Below, piece after piece: positions 22,988 through 33,356 of a DNA stretch of 64,000 nt (its first letter is position 1; each line of letters begins with the position of its first letter). Source of the DNA: Daldinia sp. FL1419 (lineage: Eukaryota > Ascomycota > Sordariomycetes > Xylariales > Hypoxylaceae); NCBI GenBank assembly GCA_025201765.1, contig MU623350.1, positions 1 to 64,000 of the forward strand. Direction: 5' to 3'. Under the pieces are notes generated by a model. That model saw nothing but the letters and a program-made list of their open reading frames with translations, was not told where the DNA came from and did not search any database. Made by a program: the position numbers and the translations under genes.

Positions 22988-24114
22988 TAGTATTGGCGAA
23001 TAATTTATACGTTAATATCATATTAATATGGCCCCTCTCGAAGTACGAATCTCTAGGATATACGATCAGCATCGGTAAGATGATAAGGAATCATCTCATC
23101 CAGGGATACCAACCAGATCGGAGGACTAAGCCAAGCCAAGAGGCGCTGGATAACCTTCTGTCTACCTAGATATCGACTTATTCAAGCCACAACGGCCGCA
23201 TATAAACGTCGAAACTCTTCACAGACGTGTCGTATCTCGATCGAATGCTGCAAGATTATGCTGCTTCGCTGTCAAAGTCACCCGCTATCAATAGCTGGCT
23301 TTGATAGGCCCGTAGTTTAGGCCACCCTGATTAAATTCTCGGCTGCCGGGGTAGTGAGGGGGTGAAATGACTTGTGGGACATTGCCCTTAAACTATCAGC
23401 TTCCTGTCAGGACATACCTGCAGGAGAACGATAGGTATTGAGGCATATATTCATGGGGATGTTCCTATGTACGACCATGTGTAAGCCAGGTTTCCCAGCC
23501 AAAACCTGGATTTCCAATCCGGTAACGATTATATGGAAGCGAGAAGCATCCATATTAATTAGATTGTAAAATACTCTGCTTCTATATTGCGATACGGCGC
23601 GCATAAGGAAGGATTACAGCCCCGAAGATTGATGGGTATAATATATTGGCCGAGGAAAGGGTTCTTACGCATAACCAAAGGGCCTATTCTACACTGTCTA
23701 TAGAACAGAACCCCGGTGGTTACTCGAGTACTGGGTACTCATGATGGTCGATCCCTAATTCCGAACGAGAAGTATTTTATTGAATCTCCGAGGTCATTCA
23801 CCAGCACCTTGACGTTTACATACTGTATACTGCTAGTTTTACCTATGTCCTTTATACGTAATGGTGGTGTTTCGCAAGATCTGGTTACTATTCCCGGCTG
23901 TTACTAGATAAAATGGTACAGTCGTTGATTTATTCATGCCAAGGTGAATATCTTCGGTGCAATAGGGGTGGAGATATTGAGCCGTGTGATAAGGGGTCTA
24001 CACAAAGAGCCTTCTACCAAGGCTTTTCAATTGATAGACAAAGGCTCTAGGTGGTTTAACAAGACAAACACGAAAAATACATCATCACAAGCATCTAACG
24101 TAGATCCCAATCAC
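22988..24114. other. 1.1-kb intergenic region, no gene recognised
   Basis: The region lies between the 3' ends of convergent genes. Short frames such as 22981-23169 (+) and 23407-23604 (-) show no domain or codon pattern to support them. Confidence 0.45.
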
Positions 24115-24916
24115 TCAATCCACATCTGGTGACTCTAGCCCGTGCTCGCCGGCTGCTTCCATTTTCTCTTCGCTTTTCTTTTGCTCATTCTGTCTTCCAT
24201 TCGACTCCGAGGTGTCGTTATCTTTGTCAGACTTAGAATCCTCCGAGTCGCTAGAAGACGGCTCCTCCTTCTTAGGCCCAACACGCATCTCCACGCGCAA
24301 GAGTTCTATATCAAGCACCAAAGTTCCACTTTTGACTTTTGACTTCAGACTATCCTCATCAACATCGAAATATAGTGCCCAGAAATCGCCTTCCTTCACA
24401 GCAAGAAACCCCTCCCATCCAGAAAACGTCAACCTGCGATCTTGTCTAGAACAGTCGAAGGGTCCCGGCCAATTGGGCTGTGCTGATGGACGAGTACCAA
24501 ATTTGAGCTCGTAAGTATTTCGATCTATGTATATCCAATTCAATATAGGCGGGTCGTCGCAGATGGTTGATACAAGACCAGAGTACTTCGCATCAGGGTA
24601 TGGAAGGAAGTAGCCCGCAAATGGATGGCCGAAAACCTCTTCATAGTCGGTGCCGGTATCAATGTAGAGCTAAATATCTGTATTAACTCGAGTATCTTTT
24701 CTTGAAGACGGGTGTGTGTACCTTGTCACCAGAAAGGACTACGCGTCTCCCTTCAAGTATGGGACTGTATTGCGATGACTTTGGGCATCGTACTATGAGA
24801 TTATTCTTTCGAGTCCGATGTTCCTTCCTTTTGGCATCTGACTGAATCTGTCGGATGGCTTCGGATGTGCCAACAACAGCAGAGAAAGCGACGAGAAACG
24901 TAATGGACTGCGACAT
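24115..24916 (-). CDS. conserved Pezizomycotina protein of unknown function
   Basis: Exons 24722-24916 and 24115-24669 are joined over a 52-bp intron (GTACAC...TTTAG) to give 249 aa. Family-like segments include RCPKSSQYSPILEGRRVVLS, LYIDTGTDYEEVFGHPFAGY, DDPPILNWIYIDR, a GPFDCSRQDRRLTFSGWEGF stretch and LYFDVDEDSLK. These occur in many ascomycete hypothetical proteins of similar size. The C-terminal 50 residues are very acidic and Ser-rich (SSSDSEDSKSDKDNDTSES). No membrane segment, signal or catalytic motif is recognised. The intron falls between SGDK and LYIDTG with no loss of frame, which supports the gene model. Confidence 0.75.
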
Positions 24917-25971
24917 ATTTCCGACTTTAATTCAGGGTTCCACGGCGTTAAGCGAAACTTGACTGAGCGCGGGGTATATATGTTCTGATTGAGTCCATAT
25001 CTGTATTCACGGACAGCCGAAGAGGCGGCCCTGGTGGTGGGACATGAGTATCCGTGTGAGGGGATACAACAGATCTCCTCATGTTCTTTTTCCCGCCCAC
25101 GGAAGTGTTGATACCCAACCATTATGTTTATCGGGAGTAACATTTGCTGGATTTGTATGCTAGATATCCTAAAGACGCGCCTTGCATTGGAAGAGAAAGG
25201 AGCTCGGTACTAAAGCTGACATCGGACGCCTTAAAGGAATACCGGACGAGTTTCCGTTTGATCTATGATATCACAGAACGGCCTCGACGATGAACTGTCA
25301 TGCATTGGAGGTGCCGAAGTGTAACTATTCGGACCAATTTTATGGCAATCGTACGATTAATAAACATAACCGGTATTCTCCATTATTAAGGTAGGCCTAT
25401 CTTCGTGCAGAAATTACGAATAGAAGGCTTGGGATACGATACCTAACACGTTATGGTCTCATGAGGCTTGGATGATTTTATTAAGGTAAGTTCGTACAGC
25501 ACTCGTCACGATTGAGAACCCAACAGACATAGTGCTGGTTTGTCTACCACTCAGGTACTATAGGCTGAAGGTCATAGATGCTGTATACTTCGTGGCCAGC
25601 GGTCGAAGAAGTGCATAAAAGCCTTTCACAACCCCCTCATGGCAAGTAATATCCATCCCAAACGGTCTGCTTTATAACGCCAAGTGAACTTTGACTGTTC
25701 TAAAGAGCTCCCTGATGAAAGCGGCTCATATTTTACCACACCAAAAACTCTCCTATTCCCTGTCTATCTAGGCTCCATTGTGGATACGCTTCCCGAGAGC
25801 CTCCTACTCTTGCCTAGGTATATTTGAAGAAATTCTACGTACCTAACTAGCAAGTGGACATCTAAAAAGTTCAAATCCCGTCGAAAGTGAGTGTTTTCTA
25901 AACCACAAGGTAACTTCTCTGAGGCTAATAATCACGAAGAATTAGATACTTGATCTTCAAAGAGAATCATC
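24917..25971. other. 1.05-kb intergenic region, no gene recognised
   Basis: This is a divergent region between the conserved minus-strand protein and the frameshifted small gene. A 116-codon minus-strand frame (24793-25143) overlaps the start of the minus-strand gene and is a frame shadow. Confidence 0.4.
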
Positions 25972-26364
25972 ATGTCTTCGTCGGTAACCACCGCCCAGGT
26001 GACGGATGTTTTACATTGACACTTAACTATAGAACTGGGGCCCCTGTCACAACCGGTGGTAGCTCACTTACTGCGGACCGCCACGCTAATGCAGCCGCGA
26101 AGCACGGCCTCCCTATGCCGGGGCTTTCTGGCAGTGCCAACGGACCAGTTGGTATGATATTCACCCTAGCAACCGCTACCCCAGATACTATACAGGTAGT
26201 ATAATACTGACCCTACTACATAAGGAAACCTTCTAAAGGGTCCCGTTGACGACGCCGGTAAGCTTAAGGACGCAGCCCTTTTGGTCGGAATCAAGCTCGA
26301 TCTAGAGGCTGAAGTACATGCTACGGCTAGGGTTCGTGGTGATATCGTGGTTGGGCTATACTGA
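25972..26364 (+). pseudogene. small conserved protein gene with one frameshift
   Basis: ATG at 25972 opens MSSSVTTAQVTDV. The matching continuation LTLNYRTGAPVTTGGSSLTA, then HANAAAKHGLPMPGLSGS and GPVGMIFTLATATPDTIQ, lies in another frame, so one base is missing or extra near 26013-26018. A 43-bp intron (26196-26238, GTAGTA...AAAG) joins this to GPVDDAGKLKDAALLVGIKL...RGDIVVGLY and a TGA at 26362-26364. Without the shift it would encode a small cytosolic-looking protein of about 115 aa. I cannot name a function. An assembly error could mimic this lesion. Confidence 0.6.
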
Positions 26365-27108
26365 AGGCAGATTTGGAGATGAGATACGGCACGGCGACGT
26401 TAGAATGGGTTACCGAGTCGTTAGCCAGAGTATCTCGTTCCGTTGCCGTTCGGACTACCACAATACTTCGACAACTTACTTGGCCATCATGGTCATACAT
26501 TTCTGGGTGGTTAGCCCCAAAATCTTCCTAGTTGCAACTACTACGTCGCTCACGTTCACGTTCGCTTGATTTCCGAGCTAAACTCGGTCAATAAATATCC
26601 TGTGTCACTCCTTTAATGCAGCTTCCCTTATTGTCTTGTGATGAAGTCTCTATCCTCGAGTCGATAATTATACGATTAATATAGCAATTCACTTATTAAG
26701 TTCGTATACATCGTATACTGAAACCCAATGGATCTTTCTCTTGGTCCCGGAATCGATTCAAGTGCATTATGTTTCGCCTTCGATGAATTCAACTTAAAAT
26801 ATCATGTAACTAGACTATAGTTCTATAAGTATTAAGCAAGATATCAGGTGAAGTTTACATATTGGTTAGAATAATCGCAAATATTTTCTCTGCTTCTATG
26901 GATTCGTAGTGTTTGCTATCGGCGTTTTGTGTTGACTTGGACTACCCCTATTTCCGTATTTGCGGCTTGGCGCGCTAGGATCGTGTGATCTGTCCCTCAA
27001 GGTACTTTGTACGATCCATATACGTTGAATAATTATTTCCATCTCCTGGATTTTTATAAGATACCTATACTGCATAGTAGATGACACGTATAAAAGGGAA
27101 ATTAAAAA
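26365..27108. other. intergenic, no gene recognised
   Basis: An 83-codon frame (26318-26569, +) ends LVATTTSLTFTFA, but it overlaps the preceding gene in another frame and has no domain. The rest is AT-rich and closed. Confidence 0.4.
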
Positions 27109-28946
27109 ATGGAAGAAAGAAGCAAAACAATAGCTGTCGTAGGCGGTATGTCAATATATACACTACTCGTCTTAGATGTCTACTAATTCCTCGTGAAGCT
27201 GGGGTCTTCGGACTTTCACTAGCAGTGGCTTTACGTAAAAGAGGTAAATATCAGAGCCTCCATAAATGAGAAGTTATTCCTCGTGTCTTACCATTCTCTA
27301 GGTCATAATGTTACCGTGTTTGATCAAAACCGATACGATGAAACGAGATACCAACCCGGGCTCGATAATATGGCACAAGCTGCATCGGTAGACCAAAATA
27401 AAATTGTAAGGAACTCCCAACTCGCATGGCCATAACAAGACTTACTTGCATATTAGTTTCGGGTCTCATATGGAACAAAGCTACATTACCAACGACTCGC
27501 CATGGAGAGCCGCAAGGGATGGGTTTCGTTAAACACAATGTGCGAAGATAATAATATTTTCGTAAACTGCGGCATGCTTCGTGTACAGCATTTCGATCAT
27601 CTAGGTGCCCTGGAGAAGGAAACGTTAGCGAATATGCAACAGGAGGGACTCCATGATACTCAATTCATAAAAAGCATTCCAGCGGATCGCGACCGTGCCC
27701 GTGACCTAAGGGGGATTCAAAGCTTCTCGACTTTGAAATCCCAGAACACACTCATCAGACCTTTGAGGCCGTCCTGGATTCTCTTGTCGGTTATACGAAA
27801 TCTAGTGAGGCTTGCGCTTACTTTCAAAAAGCTGCAGAAGCCGAAGGTGTAAAGTTCCATTTCGGACATGAGGAAGGCAGGTTCTATTCAATCGTTGAAC
27901 CATCCCAGAATCAAAAAAGAAGCGGGTGATAGGTCTAAAAACCAATAATGGTGTCTTCCACAAAGCAGATGTCGTCGTGATTGCTGGTAAGTAAGTAGTT
28001 TCGTAATGTCGCGGTTCACTTTATTCTGATGCCTGGGTATCTCATAGCCAGCTCCTTCTCTATCCTACCACCTCGAATCATCTGGGGGAGTATGGCTACG
28101 TTCAAGATTAACAAGAGTAATACCTCTCTCTGGGACAAATACTCACCGGAACGGTTTCCCGTGATTACATGGAAGAGCGCAGCTCGAACTACGGATGGGA
28201 AAGATATCGTTAGTGTATACGCATTTCCAAGGACTAGTGATGGCTTAATAAAGATCTGATACCGCGGAATAAAAGTATGGCAATCCCCCCTGTCTATTAT
28301 ATAGACTGATACATAACCGTTATATAGGTAGTTTACAAACTTTCAGCCAGCACCCAAAGACATCCCATTTACCCAGCATGGTCGGTGGTCTATCCCCCTT
28401 ACTCCAAAGGAGTCTCTAACTATACCACAACCCTCTATCGATGCAATTAGGAATTTCGGCTCTATTTTTCTCCCCGAGTTCAAACAAATTTCGTTTTATT
28501 CAACAAAGCTTTGTTGGTATACCGATTCACTACCTAGATAATTCATTCGTTGTAAGCATCACTCAGGGGCTGATTTCCTGGGTATATTTCCGCCTAACCA
28601 ATCAATGAGTTGATTATGTTCCCACCTATATCGAGAAGTCAGTGTTTGTTTGTACGGGAGGGAGCGGCTATGGCGCAAAATTTCTACCGGTTCTTGGAGA
28701 GGTACTCGATCCCTACATATTCTTGATCAGCTATCAACAGCTAATAGTCTTTCCTGTACTCTAGCATGCAGCAGACATCTTAGACAAGGGTAGCGAAAGT
28801 TCTTCGTATATGCGCAAGTTCTGGCGACGGCGTGACAGAGTTCCCCGAGGAAACAAGCTTGAAGAGGGGCCAGATGGCCCTCGAAATATTGGGTTATTCC
28901 GCTTGTCATATTCCTGCCAAATTCTCGGAATAAAGCAAAGTGGTTA
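27109..28946 (+). pseudogene. fructosyl-amino-acid oxidase/sarcosine-oxidase-like FAD enzyme, decayed
   Basis: Segments of a DAO-superfamily flavoenzyme appear in order. MEERSKTIAVVG joins through an intron to AGVFGLSLAVALRKRG, the FAD-binding GxGxxG, and then through a second intron to HNVTVFDQNRYDETRYQPG. Later pieces are DFEIPEHTHQTFEAVLDSLV, YFQKAAEAEGVKFHFG, ADVVVIA with an intact intron, GGSMATFKINKSNTSLWDKY-like sequence, SPERFPVITWKSAARTTDG, CWYTDSL, VFVCTGGSGYGAKFLPVLGE and MRKFWRRRD. Relatives oxidise fructosyl amino acids or secondary amines with release of H2O2, often in peroxisomes. Frames shift repeatedly (near 27540-27700 and 27920), and in-frame stops occur, for example the TGA after GLIKI at 28257. 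Introns remain spliceable, so decay looks recent. Confidence 0.78.
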
Positions 28947-29167
28947 AGCACAGAAGAGAAAGTACACACGATTACGATGATTCTCAATACTCATTCTGGT
29001 ATTTCGAACACGGCCTTTAAATAGTCCCAGGTTCGCGAATGTTTCACTGACTTTAAGAGTTGGCTTTTTATGTGAGTACCTACGTCCCATCTCATATATA
29101 TGCTTCCTTGAGATACCCAAGTGCTGTTCGATACTAATACGAACTTCCGAACAATACATCACAGCAA

Positions 29168-29860
29168 TTGCCTCTTATTATCGTAGGATTCGGGTTTACA
29201 GCAGTCCAGAGCACCCTTTTCAACATTGCCAAACCTTTGATAGGTTCTTTTTTCATCCTGGTATCAGCCTGGATGATTTATAGCACACGCTTAGGAACCG
29301 GATACACGTGTGCACTCTCCTACGTACCTTGCTTCGTCGAGGGTATTATTGAGGTAAGATCTAAGACTTCTTGGATTAATTCTATTACTAGGTATTTACC
29401 TACGCTTCGCAGCTAGCCGCAACTTGGGATAACAAGATAGCTCTCGTCGTTGGTACATAAATATCTACATTTAAGCCTTCATATCTCTTGGGCCTGTTGT
29501 GGGCAGGGACGACTACTATAGGACATACCAAGAAGTTATTTCTATTGGCGTCATGCGTCGTTGCTGCGTCGGTAGCAAACATGATCTCACCCGAGTAAGC
29601 TTAATTATGGCTCTTTCGTGGCAAATACTTACCTTACACACATCTAGGTTCTGGCAACCTCAGTACAAACCGCGTTATACGTTGCCTTAGGCTTTCATGG
29701 CGGTCTAGTAATCGAAATCTGCATTGTGCTACTAGGAAATCATGGTTTCTCTCTATCCTACTCGTTGCGGCGAACCAGTGCCCTATTCGACGAGTTGAAT
29801 ATGCCTCGTAGATTTGCGATGCTCCTCTCGTCGTACAATTACCCAATTCTTAGATAGCGA
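29168..29860 (+). pseudogene. allantoate/nicotinate-type MFS permease, C-terminal relic
   Basis: Only the last third of a Dal5-like (anion:cation symporter) permease can be read: GFGFTAVQSTLFNIAKPLIG, then an intron-like break, LAATWDNKIALVVGT, KPSYLLGLLWAGTTTIGHTK, VVAASVANMISPE, FWQPQYKPRYTLP, IEICIVLLGNHGFSL and RRTSALFDELNMPRRFAMLL. The pieces lie in different frames with stops between them. The 5' two thirds are absent, so this is a truncated and decayed copy. It follows the flavoenzyme relic within about 250 bp. Confidence 0.7.
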
Positions 29861-29871
29861 TGGTAGGTAGA

Positions 29872-30579
29872 CTACTCTCCTATAGCAACCCACGATACTC
29901 CTGCGGAGTATATCACTGTATCGTCCCAGCCGTCTACGTTGACCGTAAATCCTCTGGTATCAATCTTATTCGGATATACAGATACTCTAAAATTCGCGTC
30001 CCTGGACACATCGGCTGAGGACATACCGGTGGTTACTGTTGGGGCGGTCTTGAACTCTTTGGAAAAGTCGATTCGCGCTACCGTTTTGCTCGAGGGATTC
30101 TGCCACGAGCGAACCTCTCCCGTATTCCATAATCCACACTCGATCCGAGGGACCGGGGTCGATGCCAAAACAGAGAGCTTGTCGACCTTTCGCGACAGTG
30201 CTTCGATTTGAGCCTTCAACTCGGCAACGGTATCAGAAGAGCTTTCGGGTTTTGCTTTATCTGCTGTTTCCTTACTCTCCGAATTGGACCCGTCTGCACG
30301 TGTGGTTCCAGAGCTGGGCCCGTTATTACTGAAAACATTGACCGTTACTTGGGGGTTGAAGACGAGATGTTTCATATCACGCTTCCCCTTATCGCCTTGT
30401 TTATGGACTTTCCCTTGGTATACGGTTTCATCGTCGCCCGATGTGAATTGATCTTCTGATTCTAGAGGTAGGCAACCCAACGGTTGCGTTACTTGAACTT
30501 GGGGCGAAGGATTCAGTGGTGATGCATCCTGCTGTTTTTCGGATGATAAGCCTACCATCTTGTCTAGACGGTAGTACAT
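29872..30579 (-). CDS. H-type lectin domain protein with coiled coil
   Basis: This single-exon gene encodes 235 aa (or 228 from the second Met). Residues 1-115 are polar and low in structure. Residues 117-138 (VAELKAQIEALSRKVDKLSVL) form a short heptad coiled coil likely to oligomerise the protein. Residues 148-235 match the H-type lectin fold: IECGLWNTGEV, a W near 159, IDFSKEFKTAPTVTTGMS, a strand with NFRVSVYP, GFTVNVDGWDDTVIYSAGVSW and a C-terminal VAIGE. H-type lectins bind GalNAc-like sugars, and oligomerisation gives avidity. There is no signal peptide, so it may act inside the cell or leave by a non-classical route. The frame is intact. Its start codon region abuts a TAGGTAC-repeat island. 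Confidence 0.82.
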   Translation of the reverse strand: MYYRLDKMVGLSSEKQQDASPLNPSPQVQVTQPLGCLPLESEDQFTSGDDETVYQGKVHKQGDKGKRDMKHLVFNPQVTVNVFSNNGPSSGTTRADGSNSESKETADKAKPESSSDTVAELKAQIEALSRKVDKLSVLASTPVPRIECGLWNTGEVRSWQNPSSKTVARIDFSKEFKTAPTVTTGMSSADVSRDANFRVSVYPNKIDTRGFTVNVDGWDDTVIYSAGVSWVAIGE

Positions 30580-31913
30580 AAATCGTAGAGTGCAGCTATC
30601 GCCAAATACATGTTAGCTTCGATGTTCAACCGCCGTAGAAGGTTAGGACGGTTAATTCATATTACTATGTATGTTTGCGTACCTAGTGTATGGAAATTGT
30701 GGAGTGGTACTTGTGTGAAGACTTATGTGGAAAAGGGTGTTGAAGAGGAGGAGCTAATCTATCTGAGGTATGGTGCCGGGGGGGAGGGGGATGAGCTAAA
30801 ATACGTTTGCTCAACTAAGGTACCTCAACACCCCAGTCATCACGTAGGTAGATAAGTACTTGGGTACCTACCTATAGGCTATCAGGTACCTTAGTACCTT
30901 GGTACCTCCAGCACTTAGGTAGCTGCAGCCTGGATCTTCCTCTACATAGGTATGTACAATACATGTAGGCTACCTCTAGTGCGTTTCTGCCTTTCCATTA
31001 CCTCTTTTATTTACATAGTACAGATCTTTAACACTTTTGGCTCGTCTTTCAACCGTCTCTCCCCCGTGTATGCTGGCTGTTCGCCCCATCTTCAGAAATC
31101 CGCCCTGTCGCCCAGCAGCGTGATAAAAAGGCATCACGCTCTGTATGGAGCCAAGAGTCGCGGGAGACTGGTCGTTACCAACCATTTTTCGTTTAGCATT
31201 CATCACAGCCATCCAATTACACTACTTTCATATACGACCTTACAATCATCTCGCCTTCGTCAATAGGCGGACATCGCCTTTACGTGTCCAGAGTAATAGC
31301 CAAATAAATAATGCCATCTAAATGTAATGTTTACGATACCAAGTTTGTGAAATCTTGACTCATAGAGTGTTGGGTGCCTTAGAGGATATCCCTAGCGACG
31401 GGAAATGCCTCTTTGTTACTCGCAGAAGGGATATCGCAGTCGAAAGCTCATTGCCATCAAACACGCATAGACCGATATTGACATCATATTGGCCTGATAC
31501 AGCTCAGCTACAATATATTCGAAATGACCGGGGATGACCCCACGAATAGGTGATGTTCTAATTCTAAGGCTTTCATCAGCGGGTCAGCCCAGACCGAATA
31601 CACCCGACACGATGGTTCGATGGTCCCACCCGATGTCAGCCCATCGTTGACCATCATCGCTTCATTCCTAGTGTTACGGAATCGGAATATCGGTCTTTGA
31701 AGATGGTTTAGTATTTCTTCTTTTTAAAAAAGACTCATATTCGTTCTATCTTATAAAATGGGAACATAGATTCTTCTAACCTAATTCCGTTCTTCGTAAC
31801 GAATTGCCCATCTATTTTACGGTTCTACTTCTCGACCTTGTATCTTCTCGGGCATCACCAATCTAGGATTATTCGACGGTGGAATCCAGCGTCAAGGATT
31901 AGCATTCTCCACA
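30580..31913. other. 1.3-kb intergenic region with TAGGTAC repeats
   Basis: This is a divergent interval between the lectin and the protoglobin. Positions 30815-30978 are crowded with AAGGTACCT, TAGGTAG and GGTACC palindromes. Short frames (30610-30855, 30952-31266) overlap this low-complexity DNA and are not supported. Confidence 0.5.
30815..30978. repeat. TAGGTA/CCTA palindromic repeat island
   Basis: Many near-tandem GGTACC, TAGGTA and TACCTA motifs occur, such as TACCTACCTATAGG and GGTACCTTAGTACCTTGG. Similar islands lie at about 16795-16860, 18566-18583, 39433-39470, 43738-43815, 53917-53930 and 54998-55034, always in non-coding DNA. Confidence 0.65.
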
Positions 31914-32852
31914 ATGGGGCCTTCAGCACGTCCTAGGCAGCATATCGATCGGAAAGATCTGTATACGAATCTCGAAGCGCGCATACAATATCTCCACTCA
32001 TTCATTGATTTCAGTTCAAGTATGCAATTTCGTCCCAAAATCAGCGAATTCTTATGTTAACCAACTTCGAGATGATATCGAGGCCTTGGTGTCAGGGTCC
32101 AAGTATATCAAACAGCTTATCCCTGCCATTGTCAACATCGTCTACCAGAAACTTCTGCAGTACGATATTACAACGCGGGCCTTGCAAACCCGAAGTACAA
32201 GTTATGAGGGGCCTGTAGATGAAGCCCTCGACGAAAATAGCCCGCAAATATTACATCGGAAAATGTTTCTTAGGGCATATCTATCGAAGCTATGTTCCGA
32301 TCCCAGCACATTGGAATTTTGGGAGTATCTAGACAAAGTTGGGTAAGTGTCATTCATGCTTGACAAACGAAGAAAAATAATTTTCTAACAGCTCGGTCCA
32401 GCATGATGCATACTGGCCGTGGACGGGAACATCCCCTGCATGTTGAATACGTCCATATTGGAGCGTGCCTCGCTTTTATTCAGGACACATTTACAGAGGC
32501 CCTTCTTTCGCATCCGCGCCTGCGGACGGATAAGAAGATTGCATTAGTAAAGGCCATTGGCAAAGTCATCTGGGTCCAAAACGACCTCTTCGCAAAATGG
32601 TACGTCCGCGATGGCGATGAGTTTGCGGATGAGATGGAAAAGCAGAGAGTTGAACCCGAAGGATTCCTGCACGGCAAGAAGATATTAGAGGACATCGAGG
32701 AAGGTCTTCCATCGTCGTCTGCTTCGTGTCCATTTACGGGGTTTTCCACCACAGCAAAGGCCGATGGATGCAACGGATGTGGAGAAAATGCCGACAAGGA
32801 GAATGGGTGTCCGTCATCATTGCCTATTCGATCACATGTGGAAACGAATTGA
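31914..32852 (+). CDS. protoglobin-domain haem protein
   Basis: Three exons (31914-32019, 32072-32342, 32402-32852) with introns of 52 and 59 bp give 275 aa. Helical segments in order are ARIQYLHSFIDFSS, DDIEALVSGS-like, IPAIVNIVYQKLLQYDITTRA, the SYEGPVDEAL loop, RKMFLRAYLSKLCSD, FWEYLDKVGMMHTG, VEYVHIGACLAFIQDTF, then KTxxLVKAIGKVIWVQNDLFAKWYV. This is the pattern of fungal protoglobins, single-domain relatives of globin-coupled sensors. His144 in VEYVHIG is the likely proximal haem ligand. No signalling output domain is attached. The last 50 residues are Cys-rich (CPFTGF, CNGCGENADKENGC), which could bind metal or act in redox; this is inference. The role may be O2, CO or NO sensing. It is convergent with the desaturase. 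Confidence 0.85.
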
Positions 32853-33356
32853 AGTTGTGAATTACGGCCAGGGGCACGGATTTATGATTTGGATCTAGGG
32901 TATAAGACGGTTGTCAAGATGGCTCGTTAAGCTCAGCCATATCCGTTTTTGGTGGCAGGAATTGTGCTATCGGCATTTAGGGGGCGTTACAGGATTATCG
33001 GAATGACCCGGGCAGCATTATGGACAGCATATTTATAAAATCCCATCACAAGTTGCGCGTGGTGTCGACGCCTCTACAGTGAAAAAATGCAAGATCGATC
33101 AAGGGGCATGCCCGTGAGGACGGGTTTAGTTAGGCCCCAAGGGAAGACATCATATAGGACTTTGTTTAATCCGCAATCGTCGGCCTTCTAATCGCAGGGA
33201 CGAAAGATGAGACGGTATGTTGCGAAAACTCTATTTATCACCACGTCTATACCCAGGTTTACTCTATGTCTAGTTATACTTTTTCTTCTTGTTCTATACC
33301 CCGCAAGAGCTTGTCAAGGCCGATGTTTAACTTTTCTAAACTCCCAAGTAGAAAAT
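32853..33356. other. 3' intergenic between convergent genes
   Basis: This 0.5-kb region lies between the protoglobin stop and the desaturase stop. A 75-codon frame at 33207-33434 overlaps the desaturase end antisense and is not supported. Confidence 0.5.
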
